A stretch of 64,000 nucleotides of DNA, taken from Pseudokineococcus marinus (GTDB lineage Bacteria; Actinomycetota; Actinomycetes; Actinomycetales; Quadrisphaeraceae). Shown one piece after another: positions 1 to 8,532 of the stretch. The stretch lies in assembly GCF_037482405.1 (NCBI RefSeq), contig NZ_JBBHZZ010000006.1:124001-188000 (forward strand), given 5' to 3'. The position numbers and the translations under genes were made by a program. How positions within the stretch are numbered: the first letter of the stretch is position 1; each line of letters opens with the position of its first letter. The notes beneath the pieces were generated by a model that made no database searches, was not told where the DNA came from, and worked only from the letters and a program-made list of their open reading frames with translations.

Positions 1-890
1 TCGTCGAGGACGAGCCGGCCCTCGGCGTCGCTGCGGCCGAGCAGGGTGTCGGCGACGGCGCGGGGCTGCTCGTCGATCTCCTTGGCCATGAAGGACGGGT
101 AGCCGCCCTTCTCGGCGGCCTCGACGTCCCAGTCGACGTGGAAGGGCGAGCCCTCGACGGGCTCGCCGTCGAAGGTCGTGATGGTCGCCCCCTCCGCCGT
201 GATGGTGACGACCTCGTCCTGCCCGAGGGCGAGGGCGTCGCGCGTGCGGCCGATGAAGGCGGCGACGTCGGAGCCGAGGAAGGTCTCGCCCTCGCCGAGG
301 CCGACGACGAGCGGGGAGCTCCGCCGGGCGCCCACGACGGTGCTCGGGTCGCCGGAGCGGACGGCGAGGAGCGTGAAGGCCCCCTCGAGGCGGCGGCACG
401 TGCGGCGCAGCGCCTCCGCCAGGGCCTCGCCGCCGTCGAGGCCCTCGCCGCGCACGGCCGCGACGTGGCCGGCGAGGACGTGGGCGGCGACCTCGGTGTC
501 GGTCTCGGAGGCCAGCTCGACGCCCTTCGCCTCCAGCTCGGCGCGCAGCGCGGCGAAGTTCTCGATGATGCCGTTGTGGATGACGGCGACCTCGTCGTCG
601 CCGCTGCCCGCGAGGTGGGGGTGGGCGTTGGCGTCGGTGGGACCGCCGTGGGTGGCCCACCGGGTGTGGCCGATGCCCGTGGACGCCGGCTCCAGCGGGG
701 CGGCCTCGAGCAGGGCCCGGAGGTTGGCCAGCTTGCCGGCCTTCTTGCGCGTGGCGAGCCCGCCCGGCCCCGCCAGCGCGACGCCCGCGGAGTCGTAGCC
801 GCGGTACTCCAGCCGCGCGAGGCCGTCGACGACGACGTCCAGCGCCCCCCCGCTGCCCGGCGCTCCGACGTAGCCCACGATCCCGCACAT
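1..890 (-). CDS. glmS: Glucosamine-6-phosphate synthase (glutamine--fructose-6-phosphate aminotransferase), N-terminal part
   Basis: The enzyme converts fructose-6-phosphate and glutamine to glucosamine-6-phosphate, the first step toward UDP-GlcNAc and peptidoglycan. Only the N-terminal 296 codons or so are inside the window; the gene runs off the left edge. The protein starts MCGIVGYVG, so after Met removal Cys1 is the class II glutaminase nucleophile, followed by RLEYRGYDSAG, GHTRWATHG and HNGIIENF, all diagnostic of the glutaminase domain. The start (ATG at 890-888) is fixed by the need for Cys at position 2. It is divergent from coaA. The next enzyme of the pathway, glmM, lies about 5 kb away on the same strand. 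Confidence 0.96.
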   Translation of the reverse strand, partial: MCGIVGYVGAPGSGGALDVVVDGLARLEYRGYDSAGVALAGPGGLATRKKAGKLANLRALLEAAPLEPASTGIGHTRWATHGGPTDANAHPHLAGSGDDEVAVIHNGIIENFAALRAELEAKGVELASETDTEVAAHVLAGHVAAVRGEGLDGGEALAEALRRTCRRLEGAFTLLAVRSGDPSTVVGARRSSPLVVGLGEGETFLGSDVAAFIGRTRDALALGQDEVVTITAEGATITTFDGEPVEGSPFHVDWDVEAAEKGGYPSFMAKEIDEQPRAVADTLLGRSDAEGRLVLD

Positions 891-995
891 GGCCGCCAGC
901 GTAGGTGCGCCCACCCGTCGCCCCGGCGCCCGACGCACCCTGGTGACCGGTGCACGTGCGGGGACGGTCGGCTCCGGCTGGCACCATCGGCGCCC

Positions 996-1937
996 GTGGC
1001 CGCCGACTCCTCCCCCTACGTCGAGCTCGACCGGGACGCCTGGAGCGCCCTCGCGCCGGCCACCCCCCTGCGGCTGACGCAGGAGGACCTCGAGAGCCTG
1101 CGGGGCCTCGGCGAGCCGATCGACCTCGCCGAGGTGGAGGAGGTCTACCTGCCGCTGTCGCGGCTCGTGCAGCTGTACGTCGGCGCGGCGCGCTCCCTGC
1201 ACGCGGCGCGCGCCGAGTTCCTCGGCGAGCGCACGGCCCCGACGCCCTTCGTCGTCGGGGTCGCCGGCTCGGTGGCGGTCGGGAAGTCGACGACGGCGCG
1301 CGTCCTGCGCGAGCTCCTCGCCCGGTGGCCGGGGACCCCGCGCGTCGAGCTCGTCACCACCGACGGCTTCCTGCACCCCAACGCCGAGCTGGAGCGGCGG
1401 GGGCTGCTGCAGCGCAAGGGCTTCCCCGAGTCCTACGACCGGCGGGCGCTCCTGCGCTTCGTCCAGGCCGTGAAGTCGGGGGCGGAGGAGGTCCGGGCCC
1501 CGCTCTACAGCCACCTCGTCTACGACATCGTGCCCGGCGCCGAGGTCGTCGTCCGCCGGCCGGACGTCCTCCTCGTCGAGGGGCTCAACGTCCTGCAGCC
1601 GGCCCGCCCCCGCGCCGACGGCCGGCAGGGGCTCGCCGTCAGCGACTTCTTCGACTTCACCATCTACGTCGACGCCCGCACCACCGACGTCCGCAGCTGG
1701 TACGTCCAGCGCTTCCTGCGCCTGCGGGAGACGGCCTTCAGCCGGCCCGAGTCCTACTTCCGCCGCTTCGCGGGACTCTCCGACGAGCAGGCGGAGGCCC
1801 TCGCCCTGGAGATCTGGGGCGCCGTCAACGAGCCGAACCTCGTCGAGAACGTGCTCCCGACGCGCGGGCGCGCCTCGCTCGTGCTCACCAAGGACGCCGA
1901 CCACACCGTGCGGCGGGTGCGGCTCCGCAAGGTCTGA
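996..1937 (+). CDS. coaA: Type I pantothenate kinase
   Basis: The enzyme phosphorylates pantothenate with ATP, the first and controlling step of coenzyme A synthesis. The 313-residue product has the family's usual length (about 310-320). The P-loop GVAGSVAVGKST is at residues 88-99, followed by TTDGFLHPN and the motifs KGFPESYD, PLYSHLVYDI and LLVEGLNVLQ, all typical of the PRK/CoaA family. The reading frame stays open far upstream, but homology begins at the GTG at 996. No Shine-Dalgarno sequence precedes that GTG, and a CACCAT hexamer lies 8 bases upstream, so a leaderless transcript is possible (inference). The gene is divergent from glmS. Confidence 0.94.
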   Translation: MAADSSPYVELDRDAWSALAPATPLRLTQEDLESLRGLGEPIDLAEVEEVYLPLSRLVQLYVGAARSLHAARAEFLGERTAPTPFVVGVAGSVAVGKSTTARVLRELLARWPGTPRVELVTTDGFLHPNAELERRGLLQRKGFPESYDRRALLRFVQAVKSGAEEVRAPLYSHLVYDIVPGAEVVVRRPDVLLVEGLNVLQPARPRADGRQGLAVSDFFDFTIYVDARTTDVRSWYVQRFLRLRETAFSRPESYFRRFAGLSDEQAEALALEIWGAVNEPNLVENVLPTRGRASLVLTKDADHTVRRVRLRKV

Positions 1938-2112
1938 CCTCTCCTCCCTCTCGCGGGTGCTGCTGCGCCCACCCGGTCCACGCCCGCCCCGCCCTGCTCT
2001 GCCGCCTCGCCCGCACTGCCCCGCTCATCCCCGCTCCGCCCCGCTCCGCCCCGCTCCGCCGCGACGACCCGTCACGCCCCGACGGACGACCCGGACGGCG
2101 CCGCGCCGGCCC
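1938..2112. repeat. Intergenic spacer with short 10-bp GC repeats
   Basis: This spacer lies between the convergent ends of coaA and the DUF222-HNH gene. At about 2021-2063 it contains three to four near-identical head-to-tail copies of a 10-base unit (CCCCGCTCCG). I see no gene in it and no clean terminator hairpin. Confidence 0.6.
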
Positions 2113-4494
2113 TCAGAAGGGCGGTGGACCGTCGTCGCCCCACCTCTCCTGCGGCCCTGCGCCGTCGGCCGGGCCGACCAGTCCGTCCACGCCTCCCACC
2201 ACGTCCTCGGCGGGCCGACCGTCGCCCGCTCGACCGCGCTCCCTGCCGCCACGAGCGACCTCCTCCTGCTGGTGGGCGAGCTCGGCGTGGAGGCGGTCGA
2301 GGTCGTGGGCGGCGGAGTCGCGGGTGGGGTAGCGAGCGGCACCCAGGAGCCGCTCGTCGAGGGCGGCGGCGGCCGCGTCGAGGGCGTCGGTCTTCGCGCG
2401 GACGCCATCGGTGGCGCGGGGTGCGGGTCGGGGCAGCAGCGGGTGGGCGGGCACGTGGACGACCTGTCCGAGCGGGGTGGTCCAGGTGAGCCCTGGGTCT
2501 GTGGGGTCGTCGTCGGTCGTGGGGGCGGCGGTCCATCCGTGGTGGTGCTTGGCCAGGTGGCGGCGGCAGAGGACGTCGAGGTTGCACGGGCAGGTCGGCC
2601 CGCCGGTGGCGTGGGAGGCGCGGTGGTCGAGGTCGCAGCGGGTCGCGGGCGTGCGGCAGCCGGGGGCCTGGCAGCGGGGTGAGCGGGTGCGCACCCAGCG
2701 GGCGCAGGCGTCGGTGGGCGCGTAGGGGCCGGGCCCTCCGGTCGCGGTCGCGTAGGAGCAGCCGGGGCGTCGGGCGGCGTGGCGCAGCGAGGTGTGCCGC
2801 GAGGTCGACGAGGAGCCCGCCCCCAGCTCGGGCAGGGAAGGCGACGACGACGCCTCGGCTGCGGTCGCGGCTGCGCGCACGACTGGCCTCCCAGCCGCCG
2901 GTGCGGCTGCGGGCACGGCTGTCGTCCCGGCTGCGGCGGGGGCTGCGGTCTCGCCGGGGTCGCTGGGTGGCGACGTCGACGCCGGCGACTCCGGTGGCGG
3001 CGGCGAGGGGTCGCCGGGGGTGTCGACGCGCACGGTGATCGCCGCTGCGCGGCCGCGTCGGGCGGGTGTGGTCCGGGAGCCCTTCCCCGACGGACCAGAC
3101 AGCTGCCCGGCCGTGGTGGTGGGCTCGAGGGTGAGGAGGTGGCCGTCGATGCCGACGAGGTGGCCGGTGAGCGGTGCGGTGAGGGCGCGGCGGAAGCGGT
3201 GCCCGGCGGCGAGGAGCTCGGCCACCGCCACCGCGGGGACGGGTCCGAGGGTGGGGTGCTGGGCCGGGTCGTCGTCGAGGCTGAGGAGGCTGGTCAGGGC
3301 CACGGTGACCTGCGGGCCGTGCGGGCTGCGCGCCCGCGCTACACCCGTCGTTGCGGCCGGAGCCGTCCCCGCACTGGCGTTCATGTCCGCGCGGGTGGCA
3401 GCACCGGCAGTGGCGTGAGCGCCGGTGGCGGGGTCGGTGGTGGTGAGGTTGGTGGCGGCGAGCTCGGTGGTGGTGAGGTCGGTGGTCGTGGCGAGGTCGA
3501 CGAGGGCGTCGAAGCGGCGGGCGTCGATACCCCGCCGGTCCGGCAACCCCGCTCCACCGTCGGCGAGGGCGAGGGGGTCCAGGCCCGCGGACGTCGCCGC
3601 GTGGGGGTCGGTGCGCCCGTGCTCGCCGGCGCGGGCCCGCGCGGTCGTGGTCAACCGCTCGAACACGCACGCCAGGTCCAGCACCGGGCCCGTCGCCACC
3701 AGCTGCGCCATCCCGTCCTCGACCGGGAACAGGCGCACCCCGCGGGCGCACGTCGCCCGCCGCACCCGCCGGCGCACCGCCTCGGGGTCGGTCGTCGCGA
3801 CCAGGTGCCGCACGCGCGCCCGCAACGCCGGGACCGTCAACGGGCCCAGGTCACCGGCCAGGGCCGCATCGACCGCCGCCGCGTGAGGAGCCGACAGGGC
3901 GACGGTCTCGTCGGCGACCAGCCGGGAGCGCTGCGGGTCGATCCGCCCCGCCTCCAACGCGGCCAACGTCACCGGCAGCCGCGTCGTCACCGCGAGAGCC
4001 TCGGCGACCACGTCCTGCGCCCGCCGCAGCGGCACCACCAGCGCGACCGCCAGCTCCGCCGCGGCAGCCTCGAACGCCACACCCGCATCCCGCCCTGGTG
4101 CGGGATGTGGGTCGGCGCTGGCGCCTGCGGTCCGCGTCGCGACACCGACCGCACCCGTTTGAGGGTCACCGTCGCCGCCGTCGGCCACCGGCGCCGCCGG
4201 GCCACCCGACACCGAGACCTCGTCCACCAGTGCGGCGACCTGCCGCAGCAGCCCCGCCCACGCCCTCGACCGCGCCGCCTCCAGCACGACCACCGCCTGC
4301 ACCCGCCCCAGCGCGCCCGCCCGCACCGCCGACCGCACCCGACCGACCTCGCCGACCAGCTCGACGACACCGCCGTCCTCGCCCGCGGCAGCACCGGTCA
4401 CGTCAGGGGAGCCCGCGCCCCGACCGGCGCCCGGTGAGGCCGACGGCAGGACGGCGTCGTCCCCCTCGCTCCCTCTCCCGCCCACCTCGAACAC
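2113..4494 (-). CDS. DUF222 / HNH endonuclease-like protein
   Basis: This is a large (793-residue) member of the DUF222-HNH family, which occurs in many copies per genome in actinobacteria and whose cellular role is not established. The N-terminal two thirds are the helical DUF222 region. The C-terminus has a treble-clef HNH motif around residues 620-655 (CDLDHRASHATGG, then CPCNLDVLCRRH and HHHGW), with conserved His, Asn and His and paired Cys, as expected for a metal-dependent nuclease. Long low-complexity stretches rich in Thr, Ala and Pro lie between the domains. The frame is open to 4593; I chose the GTG at 4494, but the start is uncertain. The gene stands alone, convergent with coaA. 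Confidence 0.8.
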   Translation of the reverse strand: MFEVGGRGSEGDDAVLPSASPGAGRGAGSPDVTGAAAGEDGGVVELVGEVGRVRSAVRAGALGRVQAVVVLEAARSRAWAGLLRQVAALVDEVSVSGGPAAPVADGGDGDPQTGAVGVATRTAGASADPHPAPGRDAGVAFEAAAAELAVALVVPLRRAQDVVAEALAVTTRLPVTLAALEAGRIDPQRSRLVADETVALSAPHAAAVDAALAGDLGPLTVPALRARVRHLVATTDPEAVRRRVRRATCARGVRLFPVEDGMAQLVATGPVLDLACVFERLTTTARARAGEHGRTDPHAATSAGLDPLALADGGAGLPDRRGIDARRFDALVDLATTTDLTTTELAATNLTTTDPATGAHATAGAATRADMNASAGTAPAATTGVARARSPHGPQVTVALTSLLSLDDDPAQHPTLGPVPAVAVAELLAAGHRFRRALTAPLTGHLVGIDGHLLTLEPTTTAGQLSGPSGKGSRTTPARRGRAAAITVRVDTPGDPSPPPPESPASTSPPSDPGETAAPAAAGTTAVPAAAPAAGRPVVRAAATAAEASSSPSLPELGAGSSSTSRHTSLRHAARRPGCSYATATGGPGPYAPTDACARWVRTRSPRCQAPGCRTPATRCDLDHRASHATGGPTCPCNLDVLCRRHLAKHHHGWTAAPTTDDDPTDPGLTWTTPLGQVVHVPAHPLLPRPAPRATDGVRAKTDALDAAAAALDERLLGAARYPTRDSAAHDLDRLHAELAHQQEEVARGGRERGRAGDGRPAEDVVGGVDGLVGPADGAGPQERWGDDGPPPF

Positions 4495-4632
4495 GTGTAC
4501 GAGGCTAGGGGCGGGGTGCGACGACGCCCCCACGGCCCCCGCGGCCTGTGGACGACGCCCCGCTCCACCGACCTGTGCGCAGCCACCGGACACCGTCCGC
4601 GGCGATCGCCTCGGCGCCCGCGCCCACGCCCG

Positions 4633-5772
4633 TCAGGACCCGTCGGCCACCGCACTCCCGGCGGCAGCGGTCGCCGCCGGCTCCTCCGGAGGAGCGGCGG
4701 CTCCCGCGAGCCGTGCGTCGAGCGCCGCCCGGACCACGGAGACCTCGGCCTGCATCTCGTGGAGCAGCTCGACGGGGCGGAAGCCCATCTCCTCGTTGAC
4801 CGCGACCATCGGCCCGTTGCTCGCCGCGTTGTACGTCCGCACCGCGCGCAGAGACCCCGCCCACCCCTCCTCGCGCCCGTCGGCGAGCGCCGCGGCGAGG
4901 CAGTCGAGCTTGAGCAGCAGGCCGAGGCGGTGCCCGCGGTGCTCCGGCAGCACGAGGGTGTCCCACTGGTGGAGCACGTCGGGCTCGTGCTCGCTGCGGA
5001 CGAGCATCGAGTACCCGGCCGTCGCGCCGTCGTCGCTGCGCGCGAGCGCCACCCAGCGCGTCCGCCCCAGCGCCAGCGACCGCTGGTGCTCGGCCAGGAC
5101 GCGCTCGGCGTCCACGTCCTCCGCCTCGACGACGAGGTCGTCCTGCGGTGCCTCGGTGAGCATGCGCGAGGACAGCTCGGCCATGGCCGCTGCGTCCTCG
5201 GGCTCGGGTGCTCCGCGCAGCACTTCCCAGCGGTACCCCGTCGACCGGGGGAGCGCCGCGGCGCGGAGGGCGTCGAGGTGGCTCTCGTCGGCCGGCAGCG
5301 GCAGCTCGCGCCGGACGTCGGCCACCCCCAGCGAGAAGCCCGTGGCCGCGGCGAACGCCGTGCCGGGCCACCGGTCGACGTCGGCCTCGAGGGGGACGGC
5401 CACCTCGGTGAGCAGCCGGGGGCGCCCCTGCTCGTCGGCCAGGTCGCAGACGGCCCGCAGGAGGGCCGAACCCACCCCGCGGCGCCGCGAGGAGGCCGGC
5501 ACCGCGATCTCGCAGTACAGGAGGTCCCGGTTGTCCCGCTGCGGCGCCTCGACGCGCGCGGCCCCGACGACCTCGCCGTCGTCCACCGCCGACAGCACGA
5601 CGACGGGCTCCCACGGGACCGGGTGGGCGAGCTCGGCCCGCGCCTCCTCCCGCGGCCACGGGGCCGCCGTCGGCAGGCCGTGCCGGCGCCCGGCCTCCTC
5701 GGCCGCGTGCCAGGCCTCGAAGCCCTCGGCGAGGAAGGCGGGGTCGTCACCGGGGCTGGTCGTCACGCGCAC
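4633..5772 (-). CDS. Tandem GNAT-family N-acetyltransferase
   Basis: The 379-residue product appears to have two GNAT folds. The first has the acetyl-CoA-binding pattern in EIAVPASSRRRGVGSALLRAV (about residues 88-108) and the second in LVLPEHRGHRLGLLLKL (about 272-288). Double-GNAT proteins of this length are common in actinobacteria; mycothiol synthase has the same architecture, but I do not see enough to call this MshD. The substrate is unknown. The C-terminus is Ala/Pro-rich and probably disordered. The start is the GTG at 5772; a second in-frame GTG lies at 5766. It is a single gene between the HNH gene and glmM. Confidence 0.8.
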   Translation of the reverse strand: MRVTTSPGDDPAFLAEGFEAWHAAEEAGRRHGLPTAAPWPREEARAELAHPVPWEPVVVLSAVDDGEVVGAARVEAPQRDNRDLLYCEIAVPASSRRRGVGSALLRAVCDLADEQGRPRLLTEVAVPLEADVDRWPGTAFAAATGFSLGVADVRRELPLPADESHLDALRAAALPRSTGYRWEVLRGAPEPEDAAAMAELSSRMLTEAPQDDLVVEAEDVDAERVLAEHQRSLALGRTRWVALARSDDGATAGYSMLVRSEHEPDVLHQWDTLVLPEHRGHRLGLLLKLDCLAAALADGREEGWAGSLRAVRTYNAASNGPMVAVNEEMGFRPVELLHEMQAEVSVVRAALDARLAGAAAPPEEPAATAAAGSAVADGS

Positions 5773-5897
5773 GGCGGCAGGATCGACCGCCTCCCACCCA
5801 GCGGTCCAGCGCTTTCACGCCTGCAAGGCCCCGAGCCCCCGAGCCCCCCGAGCACCCGGGCCCGAGGTCGCACGCCCGCCAGCCCCGGAGGCGGGGC

Positions 5898-7253
5898 TCA
5901 CTCCTCCCGGAGGGTCAGCCGCTGGCGCACGACGCCCGCGAGCCGGTCGGCGACCTCCTGGGCCGTCTCGGCGCTCGGCGCCTCGACCATGACGCGCACG
6001 AGCGGTTCCGTCCCGGAGGGGCGCAGGAGCACCCGGCCCGTGTCGCCCAGCTCGGCCTCCGCCGCGGCGACGGCGTCGCGCACCCCCGGGTCGGTGCCGG
6101 CGGCCGCGCGGTCGACGCCCGGCACGTTGACGAGGACCTGCGGCAGCCGCGGGATGCCGGCGGCCAGGTCCGCCAGGGTGCGCCCGCTCTCGGCCACGCG
6201 GGCGAGCAGGTGCAGGGACGTCAGCACGCCGTCGCCCGTCGTCGCGTGGTCGAGCAGGAGCACGTGGCCCGACTGCTCGCCGCCCAGCGCGTAGCCGCCC
6301 CGGCGCATCTCCTCGAGGACGTACCGGTCCCCCACCGCCGTGCGCGCGCAGCGGATGCCGGCCGCCTCCATGGCGAGCACGAGGCCCAGGTTGCTCATGA
6401 CCGTCGTCACGAGGACGTCGTGCCGCAGCTCGCCCCGCTCGGCCAGGGCCAGCGCGAGGACGCCCATGATCTGGTCCCCGTCGACGAGCGCCCCGGTGGC
6501 GTCGACGGCGAGGCAGCGGTCGGCGTCGCCGTCGTAGGCGACGCCCGCGTCGGCGCCGTGCTCGAGCACGGCGGCCTGCAGCACCTCGGGGTGCGTGGAC
6601 CCGACGCCGTCGTTGATGTTGACGCCGTCCGGGGCCGCCCCGACGACGACGACGTCCGCGCCCGCCGTCGCGAGGGCCAGGGGCCCCAGCTCGCTCGCGG
6701 CCCCGTGGGCGCAGTCGACGACGACCTTCAGGCCGTCGAGCCGGTGGGGCGCCGACGCGCCGAGGGCCCGCGCCCACGCCGGGCCCGCCTCGTCGTCGCG
6801 CCGCACGCGGCCCACACCGGCCCCCGTGGGTCGGGCCCACTCCTCGCCCGAGCGCCGCTCGATGGCGTCCTCCACGTCGTCGGGCAGCTTGTGCCCGCCG
6901 CGCGCGAAGAACTTGATGCCGTTGTCGGCCATCGGGTTGTGCGAGGCCGAGAGGACGACGCCGAGGTCGGCGCCCGAGGCGGCGACGATGGACGCCACGG
7001 CGGGGGTCGGCACGACGCCGACGTCGTCGACGTCCACGCCCGCGCTGGCGAGGCCCGCCACGACCGCGGCCGAGAGGAACTCGCCCGACGCGCGCGGGTC
7101 CCGCCCCACGACGGCGCGAGGGCGGTGCCCGGCGAAGGCGCCCCGGTCGGCCAGGACGTGCGCCGCCGCGACCGAGAGGTCCAGCGCGAGCTCGGCGGTG
7201 ACGGCGACGTTCGCGACGCCCCGCACCCCGTCGGTGCCGAAGAGCCTGGCCAC
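5898..7253 (-). CDS. glmM: Phosphoglucosamine mutase
   Basis: The enzyme interconverts glucosamine-6-phosphate and glucosamine-1-phosphate on the way to UDP-GlcNAc. The 451-residue product has the normal length. It begins ARLFGTDGVRG and carries the active-site serine loop SASHNP (Ser104 by my count), the metal loop DGDADR and the phosphate-binding RPSGTEPLVRVMVEA near the C-terminus. The start is GTG at 7253. It follows rpsI by 77 bases on the same strand, the usual actinobacterial order rplM-rpsI-glmM; a hairpin after rpsI may reduce read-through. Confidence 0.97.
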   Translation of the reverse strand: MARLFGTDGVRGVANVAVTAELALDLSVAAAHVLADRGAFAGHRPRAVVGRDPRASGEFLSAAVVAGLASAGVDVDDVGVVPTPAVASIVAASGADLGVVLSASHNPMADNGIKFFARGGHKLPDDVEDAIERRSGEEWARPTGAGVGRVRRDDEAGPAWARALGASAPHRLDGLKVVVDCAHGAASELGPLALATAGADVVVVGAAPDGVNINDGVGSTHPEVLQAAVLEHGADAGVAYDGDADRCLAVDATGALVDGDQIMGVLALALAERGELRHDVLVTTVMSNLGLVLAMEAAGIRCARTAVGDRYVLEEMRRGGYALGGEQSGHVLLLDHATTGDGVLTSLHLLARVAESGRTLADLAAGIPRLPQVLVNVPGVDRAAAGTDPGVRDAVAAAEAELGDTGRVLLRPSGTEPLVRVMVEAPSAETAQEVADRLAGVVRQRLTLREE

Positions 7254-7307
7254 TGGTCCTCCGTGGTGGTCGGTCGGTGCTGGCAGGTCGGTCGGTGCGG
7301 CGCTCCG

Positions 7308-7327
7308 CGGCGGGCAGGAGCCCGCCG
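7308..7327 (-). terminator. GC hairpin after rpsI
   Basis: CGGCGGGC and GCCCGCCG form an 8-bp stem around an AGGA loop, starting 4 bases after the rpsI stop codon. No T-run follows, as is usual in high-GC actinobacteria. It probably terminates or attenuates rplM-rpsI transcription before glmM. Confidence 0.6.
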
Positions 7328-7330
7328 AGG

Positions 7331-7843
7331 TCAGCGCTTGGAGTACTGGGGCGCCTTGCGGGCCTTCTTGAGCCCGGCCTTCTTGCGCTCCTTGACGCGC
7401 GCGTCGCGCGTGAGGAAGCCGGCCTTCTTCAGCACCGCGCGGTTGGCCTCGACGTCGACCGCGTTGAGCGCGCGGGCGATGCCCAGGCGCAGCGCGCCGG
7501 CCTGGCCGGAGGGGCCACCGCCGTCGATGCGGGCGATGACGTCGAAGCGGCCCTGCAGCTCGGTGACCGTGAAGGGGTCGTTGACGAGCTGCTGGTGGAC
7601 CTTGTTGGGGAAGTAGGCCGCGAGCTCGCGACCGTTCACCGAGTACTGGCCCGAGCCGGGGACGATGCGCACCCGGGCGACGGCCTCCTTGCGGCGGCCG
7701 GTCGCCATGGCCGGGGCGACGATGCTCTGCCCGGAGCCCGCGACGGACGAGGACTCGCTGGTGTAGCTGCTGGGGGCGTCGGTCTCGACGGTGGTGTCGA
7801 GCCCGCCGTCCTGGTAGTCGGTGCTGTCGGTCTGGACGGTCAC
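7331..7843 (-). CDS. rpsI: 30S ribosomal protein S9
   Basis: S9 sits at the head of the 30S subunit and its basic C-terminal tail reaches the P-site tRNA. The 170-residue product has a 35-45-residue acidic, Ser/Thr-rich N-terminal extension, common in actinobacterial S9, before the core that starts at TGRRKEAVARVRIVPG. The C-terminus is the expected GLKKARKAPQYSKR. The start is GTG at 7843 with a good upstream GAGGAG. It is cotranscribed with rplM (43-base gap). Confidence 0.97.
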   Translation of the reverse strand: MTVQTDSTDYQDGGLDTTVETDAPSSYTSESSSVAGSGQSIVAPAMATGRRKEAVARVRIVPGSGQYSVNGRELAAYFPNKVHQQLVNDPFTVTELQGRFDVIARIDGGGPSGQAGALRLGIARALNAVDVEANRAVLKKAGFLTRDARVKERKKAGLKKARKAPQYSKR

Positions 7844-7886
7844 GAGTTCTCCTCGGGAGCGGGTGCGGGGGCCGGGCGCGAGGGGA

Positions 7887-8330
7887 CTACTGCGCGACCT
7901 GGGTGATCTGGAAGGACTGCGGCTGCTGGGCGCCGTGGGGGTGCGACGGGCCCGAGTAGACCTTGAGCTTCTTGATCATCGCCCGGCCGAGGCTGTTCTT
8001 CGGGAGCATGCCGCGGACGGCCTTCTCCACGGCCTTCTCGGGGTTCTTCTCGAGGAGCTCGGTGTAGGAGGTCGCCTTGAGGCCGCCCGGGTAGCCCGAG
8101 TGGCGGTAGGCGATCTTCTGGTCGCGCTTGCTGCCCGTGAGGGCCACCTTGTCGGCGTTGACGATGACGACGAAGTCACCGGTGTCGACGTGCGGCGCGA
8201 AGACCGTCTTGTGCTTGCCGCGCAGCAGCGAGGCGGTGTGGGTCGCGAGGCGGCCGAGCACGACGTCGCTGGCGTCGATGACGTGCCAGCGGCGCTCGAC
8301 GTCGGCGGGCTTGGGGGAGAACGTGCGCAC
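7887..8330 (-). CDS. rplM: 50S ribosomal protein L13
   Basis: L13 is an early-assembling 50S protein. The 147-residue product has the normal length and carries WHVIDASDVVLGRLAT, the central HVDTGDFVVIVNADKV and GMLPKN. The frame is open further upstream, but family alignment supports the GTG at 8330 (VRTFSPKP). A clear promoter lies 170-200 bases upstream, leaving a leader with a strong hairpin, so autogenous control is possible. It is first in the rplM-rpsI operon. Confidence 0.96.
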   Translation of the reverse strand: MRTFSPKPADVERRWHVIDASDVVLGRLATHTASLLRGKHKTVFAPHVDTGDFVVIVNADKVALTGSKRDQKIAYRHSGYPGGLKATSYTELLEKNPEKAVEKAVRGMLPKNSLGRAMIKKLKVYSGPSHPHGAQQPQSFQITQVAQ

Positions 8331-8417
8331 GGTCGTTGCCTTCGTCCTGTCGGGGTCGTCCACGGCCTCCGGACCGGCTGGTCCGGGCTGCTTCGTCCGG
8401 GGCTCGTCGCACGCGCT

Positions 8418-8440
8418 GCCGCGCTGAGGAGCAGCGCGGC
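8418..8440 (-). promoter_or_regulatory. Hairpin in the rplM leader
   Basis: GCCGCGCTG and CAGCGCGGC form a perfect 9-bp stem with a 5-base loop in the untranslated leader between the predicted start of transcription and the rplM GTG. L13 is known to regulate its own operon through the mRNA leader in E. coli; whether this hairpin does that here is inference. Confidence 0.4.
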
Positions 8441-8502
8441 CGACGTCCGACGAGGCGGACGCGGCCGGCGCAGGGCATGGCACGTCCCGGAACTCGCAGA
8501 CG

Positions 8503-8532
8503 ACTGTACGAGACCCCCGGTGCGCCGGTCAA
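8503..8532 (-). promoter_or_regulatory. Promoter of rplM-rpsI
   Basis: On the minus strand a -35 TTGACC (8532-8527) and a -10 TACAGT (8508-8503) are separated by 18 bases, close to the primary-sigma consensus. The -35 box overlaps the stop codon of the upstream ABC-F gene, so rplM-rpsI can be transcribed independently. Confidence 0.7.

Noticed and set aside
138..995. An extension of CoaA by 286 residues
   Set aside because: This part lies antisense to glmS and has no CoaA homology; open frames on the antisense strand are common at this G+C.
2021..2063. A meaningful regulatory repeat after coaA
   Set aside because: The 10-bp units are short, simple and lie between convergent gene ends; slippage explains them.
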